Below the pieces are notes generated by a model. That model did not search any database. It was not told the origin of the DNA and worked only from the letters and a program-made list of their open reading frames with translations. 64,000 nt of DNA. It comes from JACQFK01 sp964619955. GTDB taxonomy: Bacteria; Planctomycetota; MHYJ01; JACPRB01. Below are positions 24,784 through 32,139 of the stretch, one piece after another. The number at the start of each line of letters is the position of its first letter. The stretch's first letter is position 1. The stretch spans positions 1 to 64,000 of the forward strand of contig CAZUJF010000023.1 in the NCBI GenBank assembly GCA_964619955.1, given 5' to 3'. Position numbers and translations under genes: made by a program.

Positions 24784-25263
24784 ATGATCCGGGCCGTCTT
24801 CGTCGATTCCAGCGCCTGGGCGGGCCTATTCCTCCCCAACGACCAGCATCACAAGGAGGCCGTCGCCTTGTTCGAACGCCTGAACGAGGAGCGGCGCCCC
24901 CTGGTCACCTCCACCGACGTGCTTTCCGAATCGGTCACGCTGATCCGCCGCAGGGGATCCCATGCCGCGGCGCTCCGGCTTTGGGAACTGCTGGAGCGGG
25001 GAGTCGAGGCCGAACTCATCCCCGTGGACCAGGGCCTCCGGACCCAGGCCCGCGCGCGCTTCCATAAATATCCCGACCACGTCCTCTCGTTCACCGACTG
25101 CACGTCGTTCGCGATCATGGACGACCTGAAGATCCTGGAGGCGCTGACCTTCGATGCGGACTTCCGGAAGGCGGGTTTCCGGACTCTTCCCGGGCCTCGC
25201 TACCCGGGCCCGCTCCTCAGGCCGGACGGACGACCGATGCCCCGCCCTCGCGGCAAGCGTTGA
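24784..25263 (+). CDS. PIN-domain (VapC-like) toxin, 159 aa
   Basis: The PIN RNase fold carries its four acidic residues: Asp8 in FVDSSAW, Glu near 46 in VLSESVTL, Asp near 104 in FTDCTSFAI and Asp near 124 in FDADFRKAG. These residues bind Mg2+ and cleave tRNA or rRNA in VapC toxins. The C-terminal tail (LRPDGRPMPRPRGKR) is basic and disordered-looking, which is unusual. The start is one base after the antitoxin stop, fitting strong coupling. The strand convergent with the unknown protein gene at 25288 leaves 24 bases between the stops. Confidence 0.85.
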   Translation: MIRAVFVDSSAWAGLFLPNDQHHKEAVALFERLNEERRPLVTSTDVLSESVTLIRRRGSHAAALRLWELLERGVEAELIPVDQGLRTQARARFHKYPDHVLSFTDCTSFAIMDDLKILEALTFDADFRKAGFRTLPGPRYPGPLLRPDGRPMPRPRGKR

Positions 25264-25287
25264 GCACCGGCCATTGTCTGAACCGCT

Positions 25288-26535
25288 TCACCTAGCTTTC
25301 AGCACCGGCACTTCAAGCACAAGGTCCGGACCAATCCCGAGGTCCCCAATCGTACTCACGGGACTCAGGGAGCCCGTGCCACCGTTGTCCAGGCGGTCCC
25401 ATCCCACGCTCCACACCTTCAACCCCTTGGAGCTGCTCTGAACCCTCAAGCGGCCGCCGAAGGGGTCCTCAAGGTCGAGCAGGTTCCCCTCTGCCTGCCA
25501 GGTCGCTGCGACTCGAAGCATTCGCAGACGTGCGATGAGTTCAGCGGCATTCCTCTGCATCCAGCGTACACCCCCCAGACAAAGGTCCTGGACGGTTCGA
25601 CTGGAATGGATATTCGGAAGACAGCCGGTACTTTCTGGCGGATCAAGATACACGTCAGATCCCGATTGAATCTCCTCGTCAATCGCTTTGTAGGCGTCCG
25701 CCACCATCAGTCTCCAGGAAAAGGCGTAGCGCCAGACCAGGGGCCGAACCGGGAACTGGTAATAGTCCTTGGGAGTCGCCATTGACCCAAGCCCAATTCG
25801 ACTCATCGACAAGCCCCTCGCCAGGATCCCGGGAATACGGGTTTCAAGCTTCAGCAGATCGGCAGACAGCAAGCGAAGGTCCGCCGGTGTTGCTTGCCCC
25901 GACTTGAGCCATTCCTTGACTTCGGCAGCGCCCTTCCGGAGACCGTTCAGCCCATTGCTTTCACACCCACCAAGACACGTCTCGGCAATATCGAGGAAGA
26001 ATTGGCTCAACGTTCTCAGGTGCCCGCGGGCTCCCTCCCCATCTCCGGACTCCCAGGCGGCGCGCAAGCCGCCGCTGCACATCACGCCAAGGTCATGGGT
26101 ACGGGCGCATGCGGGTACCAATCCATGACGCAAGGGGGAATTGGAGTGGAGTGGAACCTCCGATTGCCGCCCTCCACGTTTTAACAGATCCAAAATAGCC
26201 GAGGCTTTGAGCAGGGCTGTGGCCACCTTGGCAGAATCCGCCCTGGCCGATCTGTCCAACCAGAGTTGCAGGGCTTCGAGGAGGTCTCGAGGCAAAGCCG
26301 AGGCAAGGGTGCCGGCGGCATTGTAATCTTGCCAAGCCGAGCCGGGTTCGGCTGCTCCCCAGAGCGGCTCACGAGCGGAGGGCCGGCTCCGGACCTCGGC
26401 CTCGAGCACGTCCACTTTGGCACGCATCGCCTCCCAGGCGCGAGTCGCGGCAGCCTCCACCCCCCAGACCAGCAGACCCAGCGAGGCCCCCAAGATCAGC
26501 GCCGTGCCTGCCACCCACTTCCAGCCCCGGCTCAA
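25288..26535 (-). CDS. Hypothetical single-TM protein, 415 aa, TTG start
   Basis: I do not recognise this protein. A basic N-terminus (LSRGWKW) precedes one membrane segment (VAGTALILGASLGLLVWGV, about residues 8-26), followed by a helical body. The last 50 residues contain DPFGGRLRVQ, then KVWSVGWDRLDNGGTG and DLVLEVPV, which recalls the C-terminal signature of GspG-type pseudopilins and related proteins. The start is a TTG at 26533-26535 with an unmistakable GAGGAGG ribosome site five to six bases upstream. The base composition looks less GC-rich than its neighbours, hinting at transfer or weaker selection. It lies downstream of queG and may be the last gene of that transcript. Confidence 0.7.
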   Translation of the reverse strand: MSRGWKWVAGTALILGASLGLLVWGVEAAATRAWEAMRAKVDVLEAEVRSRPSAREPLWGAAEPGSAWQDYNAAGTLASALPRDLLEALQLWLDRSARADSAKVATALLKASAILDLLKRGGRQSEVPLHSNSPLRHGLVPACARTHDLGVMCSGGLRAAWESGDGEGARGHLRTLSQFFLDIAETCLGGCESNGLNGLRKGAAEVKEWLKSGQATPADLRLLSADLLKLETRIPGILARGLSMSRIGLGSMATPKDYYQFPVRPLVWRYAFSWRLMVADAYKAIDEEIQSGSDVYLDPPESTGCLPNIHSSRTVQDLCLGGVRWMQRNAAELIARLRMLRVAATWQAEGNLLDLEDPFGGRLRVQSSSKGLKVWSVGWDRLDNGGTGSLSPVSTIGDLGIGPDLVLEVPVLKAR

Positions 26536-26572
26536 CGCGGCCTCCTCTCGTGGATCAGCTATCCAGATCCTA

Positions 26573-27664
26573 TCACGCCAGAGCCGCCTCAATCTCCTCG
26601 CGCACCGCGGGGTCGGACTCGAGGGGCAGCCGCGCCCGCAACGCCGCCGCCGCGCCCAGACGGCCCAAGGCCCAGGCGGCGTGCAGGCGGACCAGCGGCT
26701 CCTCGTGGGCGAGCGCACGCTCCAGAGGGCCGACCGCGCGGGCGTCGCCCGAATTGCCCAGCGCCACCGCCACGTTCCGGAGGAAGCCCGCATACTTCGC
26801 CCGCTTCACCGGACTGTCCTTGAAGCGCTGCTGGAACCCCTCCCGCGTCAGCGCCAGCAGCTCGATCAGCTGCGGCGTCACGTGGCCCTCCCGCGCCTGG
26901 AACTGGGGATCGGACGTCGGCGTCGCGAACCTGTTCCAGGGGCAGACGTCCTGGCAGAGGTCGCAGCCGAAGATCAGATTCCCGATCCCCGCCCGCAGCT
27001 CCCGCGGGATCGGCCCCCGCAGTTCGATCGTCAGGTACGAGATGCAGCGCCGCGCATCCACCACGTACGGCGCCACGATCGCCCGCGTCGGACAGACCTC
27101 GATGCAGCGCGTGCAGCTGCCGCAGTAATCCCGCTCGTGCGGCGCATCCGGCTCCAGCTCGAGATCCGTCAGCAGCTCGCCCAGAAACAGCCACGATCCC
27201 CGGTCGCGCGAAATCAGGTTGGAATGCTTCCCCTGCCACCCGAGCCCCGCCGCCTGCGCCCAGGGCTTCTCGAGCACCGCGCTCGTGTCCACGCAGACCT
27301 TCGCCCGCCCCCCCAGCCCCTCGATGAAACGCTGCAGCTCGCGCAGCCGCTCCGCGAGCACGTCGTGGTAATCGTCCCCCCAGGCATAGCGCGAGATGCG
27401 CCCCGTCAGCGGATCCTCCGAGTGCTCCCCCGGGCTCTGGTAGTTCTTCGCCACGCAGACGACGGAGCGCGCGCCGGGCAGCAGCAGGCCGGGATCCGTG
27501 CGGCGGGCGGGGTCCCGGGCCATGTAGCCCATCGCCCCCTCATGCCCCTCCCCCAGCCAGCGCGCCAGGAAGTCCGCGCGCGGGGCGGCGCCGGCCCGGG
27601 CGATGCCGGCCTTCTCGAAGCCGAGCCCGAGCGCCTTACTTCTGATGGCGTCCGCGCTGCTCAT
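26573..27664 (-). CDS. queG: Epoxyqueuosine reductase, 363 aa
   Basis: The QueG pattern is complete: a cobalamin-binding core (FIEGLGGRAKVCVDTSAVLEK with GWQGKHSNLIS, near 130-150) followed by the two [4Fe-4S] motifs CGSCTRCIEVC (about 180-190) and CDLCQDVCPWNRF (about 230-242). It then has a C-terminal HEAT-repeat region (VKRAKYAGFLRNVAVALG onward), as in long QueG proteins. It reduces epoxyqueuosine to queuosine in tRNA. The start overlaps the end of the zinc-ribbon gene upstream by 29 bases; an ATG 15 bases further upstream is possible. Its presence suggests the cell makes queuosine-modified tRNAs. Confidence 0.95.
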   Translation of the reverse strand: MSSADAIRSKALGLGFEKAGIARAGAAPRADFLARWLGEGHEGAMGYMARDPARRTDPGLLLPGARSVVCVAKNYQSPGEHSEDPLTGRISRYAWGDDYHDVLAERLRELQRFIEGLGGRAKVCVDTSAVLEKPWAQAAGLGWQGKHSNLISRDRGSWLFLGELLTDLELEPDAPHERDYCGSCTRCIEVCPTRAIVAPYVVDARRCISYLTIELRGPIPRELRAGIGNLIFGCDLCQDVCPWNRFATPTSDPQFQAREGHVTPQLIELLALTREGFQQRFKDSPVKRAKYAGFLRNVAVALGNSGDARAVGPLERALAHEEPLVRLHAAWALGRLGAAAALRARLPLESDPAVREEIEAALA

Positions 27665-28106
27665 CGTAGTCGTCCGCATAACGCCCCGCGATGCCGAGTT
27701 CGTAGCGCCCGTGCTCCGGGTTCGGCGCGGTCGCGCGGTAGCGCGCCACGCAGCGGTAGCACACGGTGCGCTCCTTGCAGAGCCGGTGGAAGACGAGGTC
27801 GACCAGCGCCGCGAGCCCGAGCACCCCCACCGACAGATAGACGTGCCGCGACCAGAGCAGGCCCGAGACGACGATCGCCGCCAGGATGACGGCGAAGCCG
27901 ACGTAGCCGTTGAAGTCCTTCTCGAGGTACAGGTGCCCGCAGCCGCACATCGCGCAGCGATCCACAACATTTCGCTCCCGCATCGCCTCGCTGACGGAGA
28001 CCCCGGCGCGTTTCCCGCAGCCCGCGCAGGCCGCGACGTCCGGGGCTCCGGGGATGCCGAAGCCGTTCCCGCGCAGGCAGTCCGGACAATACCACGTCAC
28101 GCGCAT
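27636..28106 (-). CDS. Zinc-ribbon membrane protein, 156 aa
   Basis: CxxC pairs (CPDC near 7-10, CAGC near 28, CAMCGC near 52) form zinc ribbons at the N-terminus. Two hydrophobic segments follow (FAVILAAIVVSGLLW and LSVGVLGLAALVDLVF, about 72-110), then a final CYRC pair (about 121). The arrangement suggests a membrane-bound metal-binding or redox-sensing protein; no homologue of known function comes to mind. The ATG lies in a TGATG overlap with the membrane-protein gene upstream, so the two are coupled, and the 3' end overlaps queG. Confidence 0.75.
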   Translation of the reverse strand: MRVTWYCPDCLRGNGFGIPGAPDVAACAGCGKRAGVSVSEAMRERNVVDRCAMCGCGHLYLEKDFNGYVGFAVILAAIVVSGLLWSRHVYLSVGVLGLAALVDLVFHRLCKERTVCYRCVARYRATAPNPEHGRYELGIAGRYADDYDEQRGRHQK

Positions 28107-28897
28107 CAGATCGGCAGCCAGAGCCCCTTCGCCGGCTTCAGGGTCAGGTACAGCGAGATGACCTCGCCCATCAGCACGAACACCACGCCGACGTAGAGGA
28201 TCCCCGTGGCGGACTGGTTCGCCTTCCGCTTCGCGCAGGACAGGCTCATCAGCGCGAGCGTCATCGCCAGCACCAGGCCCGCGATCACCCGCACCCCGAC
28301 CACCAACTGGTCGAAGGCCTCCAGGGCGAAGATGTCCTCGTACCGCTGGGCGAAATAGATCCCGCTCACGACGGCCTTCAGCGCCAGCGAAACCGCCATC
28401 AGGCGGCAGAGCCGGATCAGGATGTCGAAGGACAGCGCCGCGTTCGACAGATACCAATGGCCGGTCGACATCGCCACGAGCGTGGTCCCCAGCACCGCCG
28501 CGCTCGTCAGGAGATGGAACGTGAGCAGGAGCGCCTGCCCCGTCCCGTACTCGATCCGCTGGAAGGACCACATCGACGCAAAGACGATCCCCGTCGTCAC
28601 GGGCAGGAGGATGGCGTCCGTCCTCAAGTCCTTCTCCGCCATGCGGGCGATGAAGTTGAAGACGAGCACCAGCACGCCGAAGACCAGCGCGATGCCCGCC
28701 ACCGTCTTCTGCATGGGGTTGCCCCGGGCGAAGTCCGCCCAGGGCGCGCCGATCGTGGTCCCCAGCGCCGCCATGACGAGCGCGACGAGGGCGTGGAACT
28801 TGTAGTAATAGGAGCCGATCTGGCGGAACGGGACCGCGACGAGCGCCGCCAGCGTGCCCAGCGCGAAGAGATCCAGGAAGAGCGGGAACCAGGTCAT
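28106..28897 (-). CDS. Polytopic membrane protein, 263 aa
   Basis: About seven or eight hydrophobic segments are visible, starting at MTWFPLFLDLFALGTLAALV and ending with GILYVGVVFVLMGEVISLYL. A conserved-looking MSTGHWYL motif and the His residues in FHALVAL and FHLLTSA could bind haem or a quinone, but this is speculation. Proteins with a GHWYL motif of unknown function occur in several bacterial phyla. It overlaps the upstream thioredoxin-like gene by four bases (ATGA) and the downstream zinc-ribbon gene by one base, so it is fixed in this operon. Confidence 0.75.
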   Translation of the reverse strand: MTWFPLFLDLFALGTLAALVAVPFRQIGSYYYKFHALVALVMAALGTTIGAPWADFARGNPMQKTVAGIALVFGVLVLVFNFIARMAEKDLRTDAILLPVTTGIVFASMWSFQRIEYGTGQALLLTFHLLTSAAVLGTTLVAMSTGHWYLSNAALSFDILIRLCRLMAVSLALKAVVSGIYFAQRYEDIFALEAFDQLVVGVRVIAGLVLAMTLALMSLSCAKRKANQSATGILYVGVVFVLMGEVISLYLTLKPAKGLWLPI

Positions 28898-30453
28898 TCC
28901 GTCACCACCAGGCGCCTCGGAACCCAGTCGGCCAGGGCCCCCGGCGCGCGCCGCCGCCGCACGGGTTCCCGGATGATCCAGTCGGCGGCGAGCGCATACT
29001 CCGCCGTGGCGTGGCCGTAGCCGTCGAGGAAGTCCGGGTAGGAGCGCAGGATCTTTTCGGCGCAGCGGCGCTGCCGGTCCTCGCCCCGCAGGCGCCAGAG
29101 GCGCCCGAAGACGTCCGCCGCCAGACCGCTCTCCGGAAGCTTGCGCCGCCGCTTCGCGAGATCCCCGCGGCCCGGGGCGTCCACGGCGCGGTCCACGAGC
29201 CCGCCGTCCGCCTCCGACCAGAAGCGCCGCAGCACATCCTCCATCATGCGGTCCGCCGCGTCGAACCAGCGGGCCTCGCCCGTGTGCTCGTGCGCATCCA
29301 GCAGCGCGCCGGCGAGGGCGATGGGATCCCGCGCCAGCACGAACAGCCTGGGCGCTCCGTCGTGGTAATGCGCGACCGCGCCGTCGCGGACGCACTCCCG
29401 GAGCAGCCAGTCCAGCCCGCGGAGCGCGGGTTCGGCCCAGGCCTCGTCGCCGCTCACCTGCGCCGCGCGCAGGAACGCGCCCGCCATGGCCGCCGACGCC
29501 GTCGTGAACACGGTCCGGTCGACGGCGGGCGCCGGCTTCCCCGTCCGCTTCCGGGGCTCGAGGGCGTAGTACTCGTCGTCGCCCGCCTGGCTGCCCGCAA
29601 AGACGCCGCGTGCGGGATCCAGCAGCACGTCCCGCGCCCAGCCCAGCGCGTGCAGGGCCTTCGCCCGGTACTTGGGCTGGCCGAGAATCCCCGCCGCATC
29701 GAGGTAGAGCCTGGCCAGCTGGGCGTTGTCCTCGCAGAGCTTCTCGGTGCGCGCGACGGACCAAAGATTGTTCGTGGCATAGTGGAAGAAGCCGCCGTTC
29801 ACGGCGTCGTACATGCCGCGCTCAGACATCGCGTCGAGGGTCTTCAGCAGCACCGTCGCGAAATCCGGCCCCTGCGTCTCGAACCAGGCCTGGAGCACCA
29901 CCCGCAGCGAGGCCGGCAGGGGCTGCTTGGGGGCCTCGCCGAAGCCGCCGTGCAGGGAGTCGTGCGTCGCCGCGATCCCGCGCACCGTCTTCCGGAAGAT
30001 CTCGATCGTGAGGTCCGCCACGCCGCTCAGGGGGGACTCCAGGACCTCCTCGACCTTCGCGTCGCGCCGCGCGATCTCCTCCGCGAGCCGGGATTTGTTC
30101 AGGAGGTACCCGGACTTGAGCTGGACCAGCAGCTGCTTCATCTGGTCGCGGGTGACGATCGTCGTCCCGCCCATGAGCAGGCCCGAGGGCGTCAGGAACC
30201 CCGTCGTCGGCCAGCCCCCGAGGTTGTAACGGTCGTTCAGATCCGGACGGCGCTCGGAGTCCACCCGCACCGCGACGTAATCCCGGGCGAGCAGTTCGGC
30301 GACCTCGGGATCCCGGTAGACGGTCTCGTCCATGACCCGGCAGCCGTAGGACCAGGGGGCCATGAGGTCGAGCACGATGGGCTTGTCCTCGGCCTCGGCC
30401 TTGAGGAAGGCCTCCTCGGACCACTCGAACCAGCGGACGGGGGTGTCGGCCAT
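28894..30453 (-). CDS. DUF255/YyaL-like thioredoxin-fold plus alpha/alpha-toroid protein, 519 aa
   Basis: The N-terminus (MADTPVRWFEWSEEAFLKAE) resembles the thioredoxin-like DUF255 domain, with VYRDPEVAELLARDYVAVRV and LGGWPTTGFLTPSG. The usual CxxC-type active site (family sequence near ST-C-HWC) is reduced to a single Cys in PWSYGCRVMDE (near residue 38). The remaining 390 residues form the six-hairpin glycosidase-like toroid of the YyaL/SSP411 family. Loss of the second active-site Cys argues against ordinary disulfide exchange. Start ATG 30453 overlaps the FmdB-like stop (TGATG) and the end overlaps the membrane gene. Confidence 0.85.
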   Translation of the reverse strand: MADTPVRWFEWSEEAFLKAEAEDKPIVLDLMAPWSYGCRVMDETVYRDPEVAELLARDYVAVRVDSERRPDLNDRYNLGGWPTTGFLTPSGLLMGGTTIVTRDQMKQLLVQLKSGYLLNKSRLAEEIARRDAKVEEVLESPLSGVADLTIEIFRKTVRGIAATHDSLHGGFGEAPKQPLPASLRVVLQAWFETQGPDFATVLLKTLDAMSERGMYDAVNGGFFHYATNNLWSVARTEKLCEDNAQLARLYLDAAGILGQPKYRAKALHALGWARDVLLDPARGVFAGSQAGDDEYYALEPRKRTGKPAPAVDRTVFTTASAAMAGAFLRAAQVSGDEAWAEPALRGLDWLLRECVRDGAVAHYHDGAPRLFVLARDPIALAGALLDAHEHTGEARWFDAADRMMEDVLRRFWSEADGGLVDRAVDAPGRGDLAKRRRKLPESGLAADVFGRLWRLRGEDRQRRCAEKILRSYPDFLDGYGHATAEYALAADWIIREPVRRRRAPGALADWVPRRLVVTE

Positions 30454-30677
30454 CAGACCTTCGCGCTGCAGATGGCGCAGCCGCCCGCGCCGCAGCTGCA
30501 GAGGGGGCCCGAAAGACCCCGCTCCTCCGCGGCTCCCAGATTGAGACCGAACACCGAATACTTCCGGACGACCTTCTTCGAACCGCACTTCGAACAGGCG
30601 ATCTTCTGCCTGTCCTGGCGGACCAGCACCTCGAAGGCGGCCTTGCACTTCCCGCAGTGGTACTCGTAGACGGGCAT
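30453..30677 (-). CDS. FmdB-type zinc-ribbon protein, 74 aa
   Basis: A canonical FmdB regulatory/zinc-ribbon start, MPVYEYHCGKCKAAFEVL, with CGKC and CSKCGS giving the zinc ribbon. The C-terminal tail is extra: CSCGAGGCAIC (about 60-70) adds four cysteines. Family function is unclear; it is found beside redox and formamide-processing genes. TAGAAT (minus strand at 30685-30690) ends seven bases from the ATG, which may be an internal promoter for the downstream genes. It ends by overlapping the thioredoxin-like gene start. Confidence 0.88.
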   Translation of the reverse strand: MPVYEYHCGKCKAAFEVLVRQDRQKIACSKCGSKKVVRKYSVFGLNLGAAEERGLSGPLCSCGAGGCAICSAKV

Positions 30678-30718
30678 AAACTCGATTCTATGGGGCCGGG
30701 AGGCGACTTTCCAGAAGC

Positions 30719-31252
30719 CTAAATCTGGCGGAGGACCGGCTGGCCCTCCATCCGGTCGGGTCCGAGGTAGGTCGGGCGAGTCTGCACCCCGAGGTGGTCG
30801 GCGTAGGAGCCGTCCGGCCAGAGGATGACGACCGCGTCCTTCTGGACGCAGACCTCCTCGCAGAGCTTGCAGCCGATGCAGTCCTTGGCCTTGGTGTTGC
30901 GCGCGACGGCGAAGAACTCGGAGGGGTTCTGGGGCACGACCATTTCGAGGCAGTCGAAGGGGCAGACGTCGACGCACCATTCGCAGCCGGTGCAGTTCTC
31001 CTCGCGGACCACGGCGACGGGGCGCTTCTTGGCCTCGATCTTCGCCTCGATGAGGCCGTCCTCGTTCTGGATGCAGTCCACGGGGCAGTAGCTCGCGCAG
31101 ACGCCGCACTCGATGCACGAGGGCGGGGCGATGATGTGCAGATCCTTGGTCTTGGCGACGGTGCCGGCCTCGCCGCCCCAGATGCAGGGCACGGGGCACT
31201 TCTTCGCGCAGATGGTGCAGCCGATGCACTCGTTGTTGATGTAGTACGGCAT
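30719..31252 (-). CDS. Ferredoxin with four [4Fe-4S] cluster motifs, 177 aa
   Basis: Four consecutive ferredoxin-type motifs are seen: CIGCTICAKKC (from residue 9), CIECGVCASYC, CTGCEWCVDVC and CIGCKLCEEVC. Each gives Cys-x2-Cys-x2-Cys-x3-Cys. The second and third keep the PVDC/PFDC tail. The protein has no membrane segment and ends with a long tail (DGSYADHLGVQTR). Such poly-ferredoxins wire electrons between dehydrogenases. The start follows the NuoI-ferredoxin fusion stop by two bases, so the two are cotranscribed and probably exchange electrons. Confidence 0.9.
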   Translation of the reverse strand: MPYYINNECIGCTICAKKCPVPCIWGGEAGTVAKTKDLHIIAPPSCIECGVCASYCPVDCIQNEDGLIEAKIEAKKRPVAVVREENCTGCEWCVDVCPFDCLEMVVPQNPSEFFAVARNTKAKDCIGCKLCEEVCVQKDAVVILWPDGSYADHLGVQTRPTYLGPDRMEGQPVLRQI

Positions 31253-31254
31253 GG

Positions 31255-32073
31255 CTACTTCTTGATCTCGTACTTGATCACGTTGACGGGGCAGCCGGAG
31301 GCGGCCTCGATGATCTTCTCGGACATCGTCGGCCACTGGGCCTGGCTGGCGAGCTGGACGACGCTCGTGGTCTCGCCGACGTTGAAGACCTCGCCGGCGG
31401 TGTCCTCGCAGAGATCGCAGACGATGCAGCCGGGGATGATCCAGACCTTCTCGACGCTGCCGGTCTTGCCGTTGTCGGCCTTGCCGCCGATGCCGCTCTC
31501 GACGGCGTTGCCGTCGCCGTCGGTCCCGCCGCCCGCGGGGGCGGAGGCGGGGGCCGCCGCCGGAGCCGTCGCCGTCGCCGCGGCGGCCGCCGGCTTGGGG
31601 GCGGGTTTGGCGGCGGGCTTCTCCTGCTTGGGCTTGGCGTTGGGGTTGGTGACCTTGTTCTCGGAATGGGTCCAGTCGATGACCTGCCCCACGCGGTTGT
31701 ACGTGGAGTTCTCGTATTCGGCGGTGTGCCAGATGGCGATCGTGGGGCAGGGCTCGGAGCAGAGCCCGCAATACATGCACTTCTGGTAGTCGATCTCGAA
31801 GCGGGAGGCGACCTTGCCGCTCTTGCCCGCCTCGCGATGCCACTCGATCGTGATGCAGTCCACCGGACAGGCCTTGGCGCAGAGCTCGCAGACGATGCAG
31901 GCGTCCATGTCGACCTTGAGCAGGCCGCGGAACGAAGCCGGCATCACCCACTTCTCATCGGGGTAATGCATGGTCACCGGGGCCTCGAACATGTGACGCA
32001 TGGTGATCCGCATGCCGGTCACCACCGTCAGGAGGCCCTTGACCATCCCGGACGCCCAGTTGATCACGCCCAT
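31255..32073 (-). CDS. NuoI-like 8Fe ferredoxin fused to a C-terminal single-cluster ferredoxin, 272 aa
   Basis: The first about 125 residues match the NuoI subunit: MGVINWASGMVKGLLTV, the HYPDEKWVMPASFRGLL lead-in and two [4Fe-4S] motifs CIVCELCAKACPVDC and CMYCGLCSEPCPT. A Pro/Ala-rich linker (residues about 145-195) joins this to a short C-terminal ferredoxin with CIVCDLCEDTAGEVF and the closing SGCPVNVIKYE. Known NuoI lacks this extension. The ATG at 32073 is preferred to a GTG at 32082 because TATAAA ends nine bases upstream. No other Complex I subunit genes are in view, so it may be an orphan electron-transfer protein rather than part of the respiratory complex. Confidence 0.85.
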   Translation of the reverse strand: MGVINWASGMVKGLLTVVTGMRITMRHMFEAPVTMHYPDEKWVMPASFRGLLKVDMDACIVCELCAKACPVDCITIEWHREAGKSGKVASRFEIDYQKCMYCGLCSEPCPTIAIWHTAEYENSTYNRVGQVIDWTHSENKVTNPNAKPKQEKPAAKPAPKPAAAAATATAPAAAPASAPAGGGTDGDGNAVESGIGGKADNGKTGSVEKVWIIPGCIVCDLCEDTAGEVFNVGETTSVVQLASQAQWPTMSEKIIEAASGCPVNVIKYEIKK

Positions 32074-32139
32074 CTGCCCCACTTTATAGCATCAGCCCCG
32101 GGGCGAGGCAAGCAGTCCGCGGGGTCGTTCCCGGGCCGG

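Noticed and set aside
31255..32073. The NuoI-ferredoxin fusion as an assembly chimera
   Set aside because: The frame is continuous, the linker is the Pro/Ala type that is normal between domains, and the next ferredoxin gene starts two bases later; there is no repeat or break at the join.
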